Shown: positions 23,229-31,960 of the stretch, in pieces
Position numbering within the stretch: position 1 is the first letter of the stretch
How the letters are laid out: the number at the start of each line of letters is the position of its first letter
Assembly (NCBI RefSeq): GCF_031157315.1
Contig: NZ_JAVIFU010000047.1
Coordinates: forward strand, 1-52,357
DNA: 52,357 nt
Direction of reading: 5' to 3'
Source of the DNA: Paenibacillus sp. LHD-38
Lineage (GTDB): Bacteria > Bacillota > Bacilli > Paenibacillales > Paenibacillaceae
Translations under genes and position numbers: made by a program
The notes under the pieces: generated by a model
Told to the model about the DNA's origin: nothing
What the model saw: only the letters and a program-made list of their open reading frames with translations
Database searches by the model: none

Positions 23229-23338
23229 AAATCGGCTCCTTAGCTAATCGAAGTTCAAGAGATTCCGTTCATGTGCAGGATTGTCTATGTTATTATAAAG
23301 CTTATGTATAGAAACGACTAGATGAGGTAAATGAGGGA

Positions 23339-24322
23339 ATGATGATGCGTGAATTCGGTTTAGCCTTTAATCGATATTTTGAGAAGTGGATGTTTATTAT
23401 TATCCCAGGCTCCTTAGTACTTGGTTTTATATTTGCTTCGCAGCTTCAACCCTTCATTAAATCCGTGCCCTATTTGTTTGCGTATGTCACGCTGACGATG
23501 GCTATTGGCTGCGGCTTGAGCCAATTGCGAGTGGTGATGAAGCGCCCGGGGATCATGGCGCTAACCTTCCTGATTGCCCATGTGCTCTCACCTCTGGTTG
23601 CCTATGGTCTTGGCACGCTTGCTTTTGGAGCAAATTCTCCCTATGTAGTGGGACTCGTACTATTTACCATTATTCCGATTGGCGTCTCGACCGTGCTTTG
23701 GGTAGGGATGTCCGGCGGCAGCGTCCCGCTCATGCTGGCGATGGTGGTGCTGGATTCCGCGCTAAGCCCGTTAGTTGTACCTGCCGGCATTCATTTCTTC
23801 TTTGACTCGGCCGTAGAGGTAAAGGCAGGTCCTATCATTATGGATTTGCTCGTCATTATCGTGCTTCCTACAATTATCGGCGTCGCGCTAAATCAGATGA
23901 GCCGCGGCCGTATTCAAAATGCGGTGGCACCCTACACGTCACCGCTCTCCAAGTTTTGTTTTGTTGCCGTTGTCTCGTTGAATGCCTCGGCAATCGCGCC
24001 GCATCTGGACAAGCTGAAGCAGGATATGGCGCTGCTCGTTCCGGTTGTAATCGTGCTTGTCGGCATTTGTTATGCTTTTGGTTATATCGGTACTGCCGGG
24101 CTGCGGAATTACGAGCAGCAGGTGACGGTGTCGTATGCGACGGGGATGCGCAACATTTCGCTCGGCATCGTACTTGCGCTCGGTTATTTCAGTCCGCTTG
24201 CTGCTGTGCCCGTCGTATTATCGATTCTCATTCAGCAGCCGCTCGCTACGGTACATCATTATGTTTTACAAAAACTTAACAAAAACAAGACTGGCGAAAG
24301 TACGGCGGCGCATGTACGATAA
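23339..24322 (+). CDS. Bile acid:sodium symporter (BASS) family transporter
   Basis: The 327-residue integral membrane protein has about ten hydrophobic helices. Typical BASS features include MAIGCGLSQLRVVMKRP near the third helix, IPIGVSTVLWVGMSGGSVPLML, and ATGMRNISLGIVLAL in the second half, the latter two corresponding to the crossed discontinuous helices. Bacterial members move pantoate, other organic acids or unknown solutes with sodium; the substrate is not clear here. Three ATGs occur in a row and I keep the first. It is the first intact core-type gene right of the island and runs in the same direction as the two-component pair that follows. Confidence 0.8.
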   Translation: MMMREFGLAFNRYFEKWMFIIIPGSLVLGFIFASQLQPFIKSVPYLFAYVTLTMAIGCGLSQLRVVMKRPGIMALTFLIAHVLSPLVAYGLGTLAFGANSPYVVGLVLFTIIPIGVSTVLWVGMSGGSVPLMLAMVVLDSALSPLVVPAGIHFFFDSAVEVKAGPIIMDLLVIIVLPTIIGVALNQMSRGRIQNAVAPYTSPLSKFCFVAVVSLNASAIAPHLDKLKQDMALLVPVVIVLVGICYAFGYIGTAGLRNYEQQVTVSYATGMRNISLGIVLALGYFSPLAAVPVVLSILIQQPLATVHHYVLQKLNKNKTGESTAAHVR

Positions 24323-24394
24323 ACGTTGTATGTTAGGTCAGGGGATGTACGACGAAAGCGGCCTGTGCTTGTAAAAACGTAGGGAGTGAACCGG

Positions 24395-26170
24395 ATGAAC
24401 AGCTTTCGCACCAGGCTGACGCTCATTATGATCGCGATGATCGCATTATCGGTCATTGCAGCAGGGCTATTCATGGTCAAAACTTTTAAAGATAACCATA
24501 TTAATGCGCTTGAAGACAACATGGTTCGCGAGATGCAGATTATTTCAGCAAAAATGGAATGGAAGTCAGGAGCGCTCCCAGTACTGTACGGTTATTATAC
24601 GGATGAGGCGAAGGAGCTTAAGCATTATACAGGCGCACGGGTTACTTTTATTCGCAATGACGGCGTGGTGCTTGGCGACTCTGACGGAGATCCGAAGGAA
24701 ATGGACAATCATCTTGATCGAGTGGAAGTAAAGGAAGCGCTCAAATCAGGAACGGGAAGAGCGATTCGGGCAAGCGAAACGATCAAGCAAAATATGATGT
24801 ACGTGGCGATCCCTGTAACGATCGTGCCAAATCAAGCTCCGGATGTCATTCGTTTGGCGATGAGTTTGGAGGAGGTGGAAGAAAGCATACGTAAATTGAC
24901 GGCGCTTCTTTTCGCCGGATTGCTGGTGCTATTCCTTATTGCCGCCTTAATCAGTTATCGTCTTGCGCTAAGTTTGACACGGCCGCTCGAGCAAATTACG
25001 AAGGTTGCCAAGCGGATCAAAAATATGGATTACCGGGCAAGGGTAAAGGTTACGAAGCAGGATGAAATTGGGGAGCTGGGTAATGCTATTAATGCAATGG
25101 CAGACAGCCTGCAGGTTCAAATGACACGTATCCAGCAAAATGAGAATCAGCTCGAGAGCGTTCTCGATAATATGATAAACGGAATTGTGATGATTGATCG
25201 CAACGGGAAAATCGTATTGATGAACAGGCGCGCAGAGGAAGTGCTTGGATTTTCCGCACGCGAGCTTGTCGGACGTCATTTTGCTGAAGCAAAGCAGCAA
25301 TATGAACTGTCGCAAATGATACAAGAGGGCCTGAAGAGCAGAGCGCATCTGCGAGAGGAAATTACGTTTTATTTTCCGGAAGAACGTCTGCTTGAGCTTA
25401 ATCTGGTTCCGATTCATCCGGATGGCAATGATTTCTCAGGCGTGCTCCTTGTACTGCAGGACGTATCGGCTATCCGACGACTGGAGCGTATGCGCAGCGA
25501 ATTTGTCGCGAACGTCTCCCATGAGCTGAAAACTCCGATAACCGCAGTAAAGGGTTTTGCGGAGACGCTGCTTGGCGGTGCGGTTAATGATGAAGAAACG
25601 GCGCGTTCTTTTTTGCAAATCATATATGATGAGAGTGACCGGCTCAACCGGCTGATCGGCGATATCTTGGAGTTGTCCAAAATCGAATCGCGCCGCGTTC
25701 CGCTTGTATTTTCTCCTGTAGAAGTAGATACCTTTGCAGAGAAGTCGATTAAGCTCTTGGAATCGGAGGCTGCCCGCAAAAGAATCGAGCTCAGCATGAA
25801 TATCGAGCCAGGCTTATATGTGGAAGCGGATGAGGATCGGCTGCGGCAAATCATTATGAATTTGCTCTCAAACGGCATTAATTATACGCCTGAAGGCGGC
25901 CGAGTATCCTTAAAAATTGAAGGCCTCGGCGATGATTACATTCGTATCCAAATTACTGATTCGGGAATCGGCATTCCGAAAAAGGATCTGCCGCGTATTT
26001 TCGAACGGTTTTACCGCGTGGACAAGGCGCGTTCGCGCAGCTCAGGCGGTACGGGGCTTGGCTTGTCAATTGTAAAGCATCTCGTCGAGCTGCATAAAGG
26101 AACGATCTCGGTTACAAGCTCGGCAGGAGTTGGCTCGACGTTCACCATTGAGCTGCCAGTCCTGCAATAG
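24395..26170 (+). CDS. phoR: PhoR-type sensor histidine kinase
   Basis: The 591-residue membrane kinase has these parts in order: transmembrane helix (about 8-28), extracellular domain of about 140 residues, second helix (about 168-188), HAMP (about 190-240), PAS (about 250-355), HisKA with VANVSHELKTP (phospho-acceptor His376), and the ATPase domain with MNLLSNGINYTPEGG (N box), DSGIGIP (G1) and GGTGLGLSIVKH (G2). Domain order and the neighbouring PhoP-like regulator support a phosphate-sensing PhoR/PnpS role, and a PhoP box and pst operon lie about 10 kb downstream. ATG 24395 follows GGGAG at 10 bases; GTG 24386 is too close. Confidence 0.8.
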   Translation: MNSFRTRLTLIMIAMIALSVIAAGLFMVKTFKDNHINALEDNMVREMQIISAKMEWKSGALPVLYGYYTDEAKELKHYTGARVTFIRNDGVVLGDSDGDPKEMDNHLDRVEVKEALKSGTGRAIRASETIKQNMMYVAIPVTIVPNQAPDVIRLAMSLEEVEESIRKLTALLFAGLLVLFLIAALISYRLALSLTRPLEQITKVAKRIKNMDYRARVKVTKQDEIGELGNAINAMADSLQVQMTRIQQNENQLESVLDNMINGIVMIDRNGKIVLMNRRAEEVLGFSARELVGRHFAEAKQQYELSQMIQEGLKSRAHLREEITFYFPEERLLELNLVPIHPDGNDFSGVLLVLQDVSAIRRLERMRSEFVANVSHELKTPITAVKGFAETLLGGAVNDEETARSFLQIIYDESDRLNRLIGDILELSKIESRRVPLVFSPVEVDTFAEKSIKLLESEAARKRIELSMNIEPGLYVEADEDRLRQIIMNLLSNGINYTPEGGRVSLKIEGLGDDYIRIQITDSGIGIPKKDLPRIFERFYRVDKARSRSSGGTGLGLSIVKHLVELHKGTISVTSSAGVGSTFTIELPVLQ

Positions 26171-26284
26171 AAAAAAAGATTTACCTATTCTTCATGAAAC
26201 CATGATAAACTAGCATTAAACGTCTTAAATATGCGGATGCGGCGCTAGCTTTTTGGCGCCGCCATTCGCGAGGTTGGAGGTAAC

Positions 26285-27007
26285 ATGTCGCATAAAGTGC
26301 TCGTCATTGAAGATGAACCGACATTAGCAAGGCTTCTGTCGTACAATTTGACCCAAGAGGGCTATGAAACGACCGTTATCGATCATGGCGGAGAAGGCTT
26401 GCAAACCGCTTTGCAGCGTAATTTCGATTTGGTCATCCTAGACATCATGCTTCCCGGCATGAACGGCTTTGAAATTTTGAACCGTCTTCGCCAAAACGGC
26501 GTTAGAACGCCGGTCATTATTTTAACCGCCCGGAATGCAGAGGAAGAGGTTGTACAAGGTCTGAAGCATGGCGCCGACGACTATATCACGAAGCCATTTG
26601 GCGTAGCTGAGCTCCTCGCGCGCGTATCTGCAGTGCTTCGCCGGACACAGCTCGATGACAGCAAGCCGATTGAAACGACGGAAAAGGTTATAACGGCTGG
26701 TGATTTATCGATTTATCCAGAGAAATACGAGGTTATTTTAAACGGAGATACAATTCCGCTTAGACCAAAGGAATTTGAGGTTTTACTTTATCTTGTACAG
26801 CGCCCAGGCATGGTTATTACGCGGGATGATCTGATGAATGTCGTATGGGGCTTCGATTATATCGGCGGTCAGCGTACGGTAGATGTTCATGTGAGTTCTT
26901 TGCGGAAGAAGCTGGAGCTGGGTCAGCAATCGGTTCAAATTGAATCAATCCGCGGCGTGGGCTATAAGCTCGTTATGCCAAAAAAGCTCGTTACCCCGAA
27001 ATTGTAG
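26285..27007 (+). CDS. phoP: PhoP-type response regulator (OmpR family)
   Basis: The 240-residue protein has a receiver domain with acidic pocket Glu9-Asp10, phospho-acceptor Asp53 in LVILDIMLPG, the switch Thr in IILTARN, and Lys in TKPFG. It also has an OmpR-type winged helix ending in RTVDVHVSSLRKKL and IRGVGYKL. It sits 114 bases after the kinase gene with GGTTGGAGGTAAC ahead of the ATG. The reversed order (kinase first) differs from the usual phoP-phoR arrangement. The last codons overlap the terminator. Its likely target is the PhoP box upstream of pstS. Confidence 0.8.
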   Translation: MSHKVLVIEDEPTLARLLSYNLTQEGYETTVIDHGGEGLQTALQRNFDLVILDIMLPGMNGFEILNRLRQNGVRTPVIILTARNAEEEVVQGLKHGADDYITKPFGVAELLARVSAVLRRTQLDDSKPIETTEKVITAGDLSIYPEKYEVILNGDTIPLRPKEFEVLLYLVQRPGMVITRDDLMNVVWGFDYIGGQRTVDVHVSSLRKKLELGQQSVQIESIRGVGYKLVMPKKLVTPKL

Positions 27008-27024
27008 GGTGGACGAGCTTTTTC
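26981..27024 (+). terminator. Terminator after the response regulator
   Basis: AAAAAGCTCGTTACCC and GGGTGGACGAGCTTTTT pair with one interior mismatch and end in a T-run. The left arm lies within the final codons of the regulator gene. Confidence 0.85.
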
Positions 27025-27036
27025 TGATTTCGGAGG

Positions 27037-27930
27037 CTACTGCCGATTCCATACGAGCATTTTACGCTGGAATTGCTTCGGCGAGCAGTCATTGTATTTT
27101 TTAAACATTTTATAAAAATGGGCCATATTCGGCATGCCAATCCGTTCGCCAACCTCTGAAATGCTCAAATCCTTTGTCAATAATATCCGCTCAGCCCACT
27201 TCACCTTGCGATAATTCACATATTCCGTAAAAGAAAGACCAATCGTCTTTTTGAAATATTTGACGAAATAGTAGTAGCTCATATTGGCGATTTTGCAAAC
27301 CTCTTCGACCTGGATGCGATCAGTTAGATGATTTTCGATGTAATCCAGCACCGGCTTAAGCCGGATACGGTCGAAATTATCCTGTTCAATAAGCACCTTC
27401 CGGGTATCATGACGAAGCAGCAGCAGCAATATTTGCTTAATGAGCACGCTGACCGCCAGCTCGTAGCCGGTTTCCTTGCGGGTAGCTTCATTCAACATTT
27501 GCTGGATGCAGGAAGCGGTTTGCTGCTTGACGTTACTGTTTTCTTGGAAAATGTAATTCGCTTTGCTTAGCGGCATTTGGGTTTCCGAGAAATAACGCAT
27601 ATAAGGAATCGTGCTCTGGTCAAAAAACGGCTCCAAATCAAATTGGAGCACGATGTAATCGAGCAGGCTATGGCTGCGGTCGCGGTGCAGCTCGGAGGCT
27701 CCTATGAGCATGACATCTCCCGTCGTCAGATGAAAGCTTTCCTCATCGATATAAACGTCCAGATCGCCTTCAAGAATGAGCAGCAGCTCAAGCTGTTTAT
27801 GATAATGCCAGTTTGTAAATCCATCAAGATCGCGCATCGTCTGAAAAATCCGCAGCGACAGCAATGGGTTTTCGTATGCGACTTTTTCGTTTATGGCTTC
27901 CACTGTATTGCTTCCCCCTTGGCGCTGCAT
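27037..27930 (-). CDS. AraC-family regulator with N-terminal cupin domain
   Basis: The 297-residue protein has an N-terminal cupin-like ligand domain (WHYHKQLELLLILEGDLDVYI, then HLTTGDVMLIG and ELHRDRSH). Two C-terminal helix-turn-helix units follow: VEEVCKIANMSYYYFVKYFKKTIG and ISEVGERIGMPNMAHFYKMFKK, ending in the SPKQFQRK tail typical of AraC proteins. Such regulators in Paenibacillus usually control carbohydrate genes, but no obvious target lies next to it; the flanking genes are phoP (convergent) and lipL (divergent). Confidence 0.85.
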   Translation of the reverse strand: MQRQGGSNTVEAINEKVAYENPLLSLRIFQTMRDLDGFTNWHYHKQLELLLILEGDLDVYIDEESFHLTTGDVMLIGASELHRDRSHSLLDYIVLQFDLEPFFDQSTIPYMRYFSETQMPLSKANYIFQENSNVKQQTASCIQQMLNEATRKETGYELAVSVLIKQILLLLLRHDTRKVLIEQDNFDRIRLKPVLDYIENHLTDRIQVEEVCKIANMSYYYFVKYFKKTIGLSFTEYVNYRKVKWAERILLTKDLSISEVGERIGMPNMAHFYKMFKKYNDCSPKQFQRKMLVWNRQ

Positions 27931-28020
27931 GACAATATCCTTATTGTATTGAAAGCGTTCGTCATTAGCAATAAGGGGAAAACATAATAAAATGTATTTT
28001 GTCTGTTAACGCCAGAGAAG

Positions 28021-28953
28021 ATGCATGAAGGCGCATTTATCGTTAGAATAGATTACATAGCAATGATGGGGAACGAAAAGCAGGAGAGGGCTGGACGAAG
28101 ACTAATGGGACAGGAATTACTTAAGGATTTGGGGCTTGAAAATGTTCTGGTGCTGGATCGTCGGGATGAGCTGTCTGAAGCGGATGTATTATATTCCTTT
28201 GCGCTGGATGAGCTGCTATGCCGGAGCACGGGGAAAGGCGGACCGTCAATTTGTCATATATGGCGCCATCCACGCGGCTTTGTGATGGGCTTGCGGGATA
28301 GTCGATTGCCTGAAGCTGCTAGTGCAGAACAAGAACTTCAATCAGCGGGGTGGGCGACTGCCGTCCGCAACTCTGGAGGCGCGGCGGTTCCGCTTGATTT
28401 GGGAGTGATCAATATTTCATTGATTATGCCGAAGCCATCGGTGGAATCGTTTCATTTCCATGATGATTTTGAACGGATGTACGGGCTGATTCGCCATGCC
28501 TTGCAGGAAACGGGCTGTCAAGTCGACAAAGGAGAAATACGAGGAGCGTATTGCCCTGGCGATTTTGATTTGAGTATCAACGGGTATAAGTTTTGCGGCA
28601 TTGCGCAGCGTCGGCAAACGCATGCTTTCATTGTACAAGCTTTCATTATTACAGAGGGATCCGGTCAGGAAAGGGCTCGTTTTGTGCGGAAATTCTATGA
28701 TCAAGCAGTAGTCGGTGCGGATTCGAAAGATTATCCCATCGTCGATGCAGATAGCACCGCCAGCTTGGAGCAGTTGACGGGACTCGGCCCTGATGCGGGA
28801 GAAGTTTTCGTCGAATCCGTAAAACGGATTATCAGGTCGCTGCAAACGGAAGCGGGCATAATTGACGCCGAGGCAAAGATGGCGATGCCATCCCAAGAGC
28901 AAATACGGTCTATGGCTGAGGTTATGCGGGCCAGGTATGCCATTCAAGCGTAA
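28021..28953 (+). CDS. lipL: LipL-type octanoyl-[GcvH]:protein N-octanoyltransferase
   Basis: The 310-residue protein carries the BPL/LipA-B cofactor-transferase fold: WRHPRGFVMGLRDSRLPEA, the glycine-rich RNSGGAAVPLDLGVINISL, and GAYCPGDFDLSINGYKFCGIAQRR with the predicted catalytic Cys178. These match the LipL amidotransferases that move octanoyl groups from GcvH to E2 subunits in the Bacillus lipoate relay. It is longer at the N-terminus than usual. The in-frame ATGs at 28063 and 28105 are alternatives, none with a strong ribosome site, so the true start may be up to 84 bases later. Confidence 0.8.
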   Translation: MHEGAFIVRIDYIAMMGNEKQERAGRRLMGQELLKDLGLENVLVLDRRDELSEADVLYSFALDELLCRSTGKGGPSICHIWRHPRGFVMGLRDSRLPEAASAEQELQSAGWATAVRNSGGAAVPLDLGVINISLIMPKPSVESFHFHDDFERMYGLIRHALQETGCQVDKGEIRGAYCPGDFDLSINGYKFCGIAQRRQTHAFIVQAFIITEGSGQERARFVRKFYDQAVVGADSKDYPIVDADSTASLEQLTGLGPDAGEVFVESVKRIIRSLQTEAGIIDAEAKMAMPSQEQIRSMAEVMRARYAIQA

Positions 28954-28966
28954 TAAGCGGTCTTGC

Positions 28967-29343
28967 TCATAGATATTCCGCGCATTGCATGAGGTTTTCA
29001 GTCGTTTCGGAAAGCTGCTGCTTTAATTGGTGAAGAGGCCATATCCCTTTATTGGCACGGATATCTTCAGCGATCAGCCTGAGCATCCATAGCGAGAATA
29101 AGGAAGGGAATGAGATATCATTCGCGGATATATTGGAGGAAGAGCAGGTAGGATATGTTCATTTACCCAAATCTCCTTACCCAGCTGATCATTATTTGTC
29201 AGCGGCTTAAACACGAGAACTTCGGCAGCCGTGACATAGATCCTCTCGACACAGCTTCCATTCATTCCCTGATACAGCTTCACTCTCCGCCATATCTTCT
29301 CGTCATCGATCCGGCCGTCAGGCTTTATGATGGTAAGCATCAT
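28967..29343 (-). pseudogene. Broken APH/kinase-like gene
   Basis: From ATG 29343 (behind GAGAGGAGAATTC) the frame reads MMLTIIKPDGRIDDEKIWRR, then EVLVFKPLTNNDQLGKEIW and HILPALPPIYPRMI, resembling the first 80 residues of an aminoglycoside-phosphotransferase-like kinase. It stops at 29074. A shifted frame continues with FSLWMLRLIAEDIRANKG and QLKQQLSETTENL to 28967, like a C-terminal tail. The catalytic middle of about 200 residues is absent. I therefore read a gene with an internal deletion and frameshift. The family call is tentative. Confidence 0.5.
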
Positions 29344-29380
29344 GAATTCTCCTCTCGCAGCTAATCTAAGCAAGTGCTTT

Positions 29381-29812
29381 CTAACGTTCGGTTTTGCGAA
29401 TGATCTGATTGATGACTTCCGAGAATACAAGTCCAATTGCGATAGCCCCCGAAATCATAAATGCCTTCACGGCAAGCTGTACCGCGATGTCATAATTGTC
29501 TTCGACAACATTCCGCATCGCATCGTAAGCGAGACCACCTGGAACTAATGGGATAATTCCCGACACGCTAAATACAATAATAGGTGTTTTGTAAAGCTTG
29601 GAGAACAGCTGGCTTATCACCGTCACGATAAAGGCAGCAATCAGGGTTGCCGGAATCGAGTCTAAATCGAGCTGAATACAAGTCACATAGATCAGCCAGC
29701 CAATCATGCCGACAGCGCCGCAGTGCAGCAGCGTCCGCTTCGGCACGTTGAAGATGAGACCGAAGGCTGCCGTAGCTATGAAGCTTGTTATGAGCTGTTC
29801 AAGCATCATCAA
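29381..29812 (-). CDS. ThrE/YjjB-type exporter subunit (small half)
   Basis: The 143-residue membrane protein has four to five helices and the DUF3815-like features KLYKTPIIVFSVSGIIPLVPGG and AYDAMRN. It corresponds to the C-terminal half of ThrE threonine/serine exporters, carried here as a separate polypeptide. GGAGGTG precedes the TTG/ATG start cluster. It lies 32 bases after the gene for the larger half on the same strand, so the two form one transporter operon. Related pairs export succinate or small amino acids; the substrate here is unknown. Confidence 0.8.
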   Translation of the reverse strand: MMMLEQLITSFIATAAFGLIFNVPKRTLLHCGAVGMIGWLIYVTCIQLDLDSIPATLIAAFIVTVISQLFSKLYKTPIIVFSVSGIIPLVPGGLAYDAMRNVVEDNYDIAVQLAVKAFMISGAIAIGLVFSEVINQIIRKTER

Positions 29813-29844
29813 GATGATGCACCTCCAGATAGCGAATTAACGAA

Positions 29845-30603
29845 TTAGTAAAAGGAAAGCACGGCGGCTATGCCAGCTCCGATAGCGAATGCGGTGAGAA
29901 AGGCCTCTGCCCCTTTTGAAAGGCCCGATACGAGATGGCCGGCCATTAAGTCGCGGACTGCCGCGGTAATATGCAGGCCGGGAACCAAGGGCATAACCGA
30001 ACCGATGATGATTTTATCTAAGTCAAAACCAAAGCCCTTATGTACAAACAGCACGGACAAGGAGCCGATCAGCAAGGCAGAGATGAACTCGGCGAAAAAC
30101 TTAATCGGCACGATAAGGTGCAGCTGCATCAGAAACCCGAAACCGATGCCGCCAATCAGCATGACAGGCAGAAAGTCGCGCCAGCTGCCTTGAAACATGA
30201 TGAGAAAGCATCCGCTGGCGATGGCCGCTGCAATAATTTTTAACCAGGTAGGATACACAAAGGCATTCGTATCGATTTCTTGCAGCAGGCGATGCGCATC
30301 GCCTGCTGCAAGCTTTCCTGTGCTTATTCTTCTAGAGATATCGTTGACAAGGGATACTTTAAGCAAATTCGTTGACCGCTCGGATATCCGAATGAGCTTC
30401 GTCATTTGGGAGGAACCGTCGATGGCAAAAATAATGCCTGTCGGCGTTACGAAGCTATGCGAGTTCTCAATGCCGTAAGCTGCCGCAATGCGAACCATCG
30501 TGTCCTCGACACGGTAGGTTTCGCCCCCGTTTTGCAAAATGATTTTGCCGGCCAATAAGCAGATTTGAGTGATTTCATGACTGTTTATAATGCTCCTATT
30601 CAA
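29845..30603 (-). CDS. ThrE/YjjP-type exporter subunit (large half, DUF1212)
   Basis: The 252-residue protein has a soluble N-terminal region (QNGGETYRVEDTMVRIAAAYG, SHSFVTPTGIIFAI) typical of DUF1212. Five hydrophobic helices follow, with IIIGSVMPLVPGLHITAAVRDL in the last third, the counterpart of the LVPGG motif in the small half. Together with the following gene it reconstitutes a complete ThrE-like exporter. The minus-strand order is M20 peptidase, this gene, small half, suggesting a link to amino-acid or peptide catabolism and export. Confidence 0.82.
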   Translation of the reverse strand: MNRSIINSHEITQICLLAGKIILQNGGETYRVEDTMVRIAAAYGIENSHSFVTPTGIIFAIDGSSQMTKLIRISERSTNLLKVSLVNDISRRISTGKLAAGDAHRLLQEIDTNAFVYPTWLKIIAAAIASGCFLIMFQGSWRDFLPVMLIGGIGFGFLMQLHLIVPIKFFAEFISALLIGSLSVLFVHKGFGFDLDKIIIGSVMPLVPGLHITAAVRDLMAGHLVSGLSKGAEAFLTAFAIGAGIAAVLSFY

Positions 30604-30636
30604 TTTGGCCTGCCTCCTTGTCCAAGCGAAGTGTAG

Positions 30637-31824
30637 TTACTTTCCGCTTCTCATTTGCTGCTCGAATTCCAAGCGAATCCGCGCAAGCAGAGCCGGATCA
30701 GCAAATACGTCGAACGCGGTAGCGGCAAGCATTTTGGCGCCGAATAACATCCCGTCAAGCGCATAATCGGTCATGGCAGCATCGCGGAACGCTTCCGTAT
30801 GAAGCAGCAGCCGATCTTGAACAACTTTGACGAAGGGATGGATTGCCGGACAGCGGACCGAAACGTTGCCGAGATCCAAGGATCCGTGATCCTTGCCGAT
30901 CTCGATTTGTTCCGGACGGATGCCGGCTTCAATGAGATTTGCGTTAAACTGCTCGGACAGCGCTTCATTAGTGAGCAGCTCGTCATAGGAGAACTCAAAT
31001 TGATTAGTCGTCAGCGTGCATCCGGTTTGCAGAGCAGCGCCTTCCGCGCAGCGCAGCACCTTTGCGGTTAGCTCATCCGTGTAAGTGCGGGAAGCCGAGC
31101 GGACGTAAAATTTGGCTGAAGCATAGTCTGGAATGATGTTCGGCGCTTTGCCGCCGTTGTCGATAATGCCGTGAATACGCGCATCGCTGCGTGTCTGCTG
31201 ACGAAGCGCATTGATACTGTTAAACAGCTGAAGCACCGCGTCGAGCGCGTTTATGCCTTCATAGGGACTTGCCGCTGCATGGGCTGATAGGCCGGTGTAT
31301 TCAAATTGGATCGCATCCAGCGCCAGCGATTCGCCAGATTGCTCGAAGGTATGGTACGGATGGGCCATTAGCGCAAAGTCGCAGTCATCGAATAAACCTG
31401 CTGCCGCCATCGGTACTTTAGCACCGCGAGTTTCTTCGGCAGGTGTGCCGTAAATGCGGATTTTACCGCCAAGCCCGCCAGCTAGCAGCGCGGCTTTGAG
31501 TCCGACAGCCGCTGCGACGCTCATGGAGCAAATCAGATGATGACCGCAGGCATGCCCGATTACCGGCAGCGCGTCGTATTCGCATAGGAAGCCTACTGTT
31601 GGTCCTGGTTTATGGGTATCGAATACGGCGATAAAAGACGTTTCGATGTCCAGGATACCGCGCTCCACCTCGAAGCCGTATTTGGATAACTCCGTACATA
31701 ACAGCTCCGATGCAAAAAACTCTTCATGGCCAAGCTCCGGCCGGCTGCCTACGGACCGCGATATGTCGCGAAACGCCTCTGCGTATTGATCAATTTCATT
31801 GAAAACAAGTTTTTTATCGGTCAT
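30637..31824 (-). CDS. M20-family amidohydrolase/peptidase
   Basis: The 395-residue enzyme shows M20 landmarks: PELGHEEFFASELL near the start, LCEYDALPVIGHACGHHL with the metal-binding His of ACGHH, GTPAEETRGAK with the catalytic/metal Glu pair, MAHPYH, and the dimerisation-domain FEYTGLSAHAAASPYEGINALDA segments. This is the M20D/AbgB-like subgroup, which hydrolyses amide bonds in N-acyl amino acids or p-aminobenzoyl-glutamate. All metal ligands I can recognise are present. It lies 33 bases upstream of the exporter pair on the same strand, so the three genes are likely co-transcribed. Confidence 0.82.
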   Translation of the reverse strand: MTDKKLVFNEIDQYAEAFRDISRSVGSRPELGHEEFFASELLCTELSKYGFEVERGILDIETSFIAVFDTHKPGPTVGFLCEYDALPVIGHACGHHLICSMSVAAAVGLKAALLAGGLGGKIRIYGTPAEETRGAKVPMAAAGLFDDCDFALMAHPYHTFEQSGESLALDAIQFEYTGLSAHAAASPYEGINALDAVLQLFNSINALRQQTRSDARIHGIIDNGGKAPNIIPDYASAKFYVRSASRTYTDELTAKVLRCAEGAALQTGCTLTTNQFEFSYDELLTNEALSEQFNANLIEAGIRPEQIEIGKDHGSLDLGNVSVRCPAIHPFVKVVQDRLLLHTEAFRDAAMTDYALDGMLFGAKMLAATAFDVFADPALLARIRLEFEQQMRSGK

Positions 31825-31960
31825 ATTATTATTAAACCTCCTAAAGGGTCTCGAAGCATGGAAATTCGCAGGAAAAGCGCACGGGTGTGCTTATAGCTCT
31901 AAAAGTAATAGGCTTTTGCAATGCGTTCTATCCATTCCGCGCACGCCAAGCAGCGAAGCG

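Noticed and set aside
24968..25878. Long minus-strand frames within the histidine kinase gene
   Set aside because: Shadow frames; the plus strand has a continuous, motif-complete kinase.
27951..27966. TTGAAAGCGTTCGTCA as a CcpA catabolite-response site upstream of the AraC gene
   Set aside because: It resembles the cre consensus in its left half but is one base too long in the right half, so it does not fit.
29155..29548. Plus-strand frames over 29155-29548
   Set aside because: Antisense to the kinase-like remnant and the ThrE-type subunit; no start signals.
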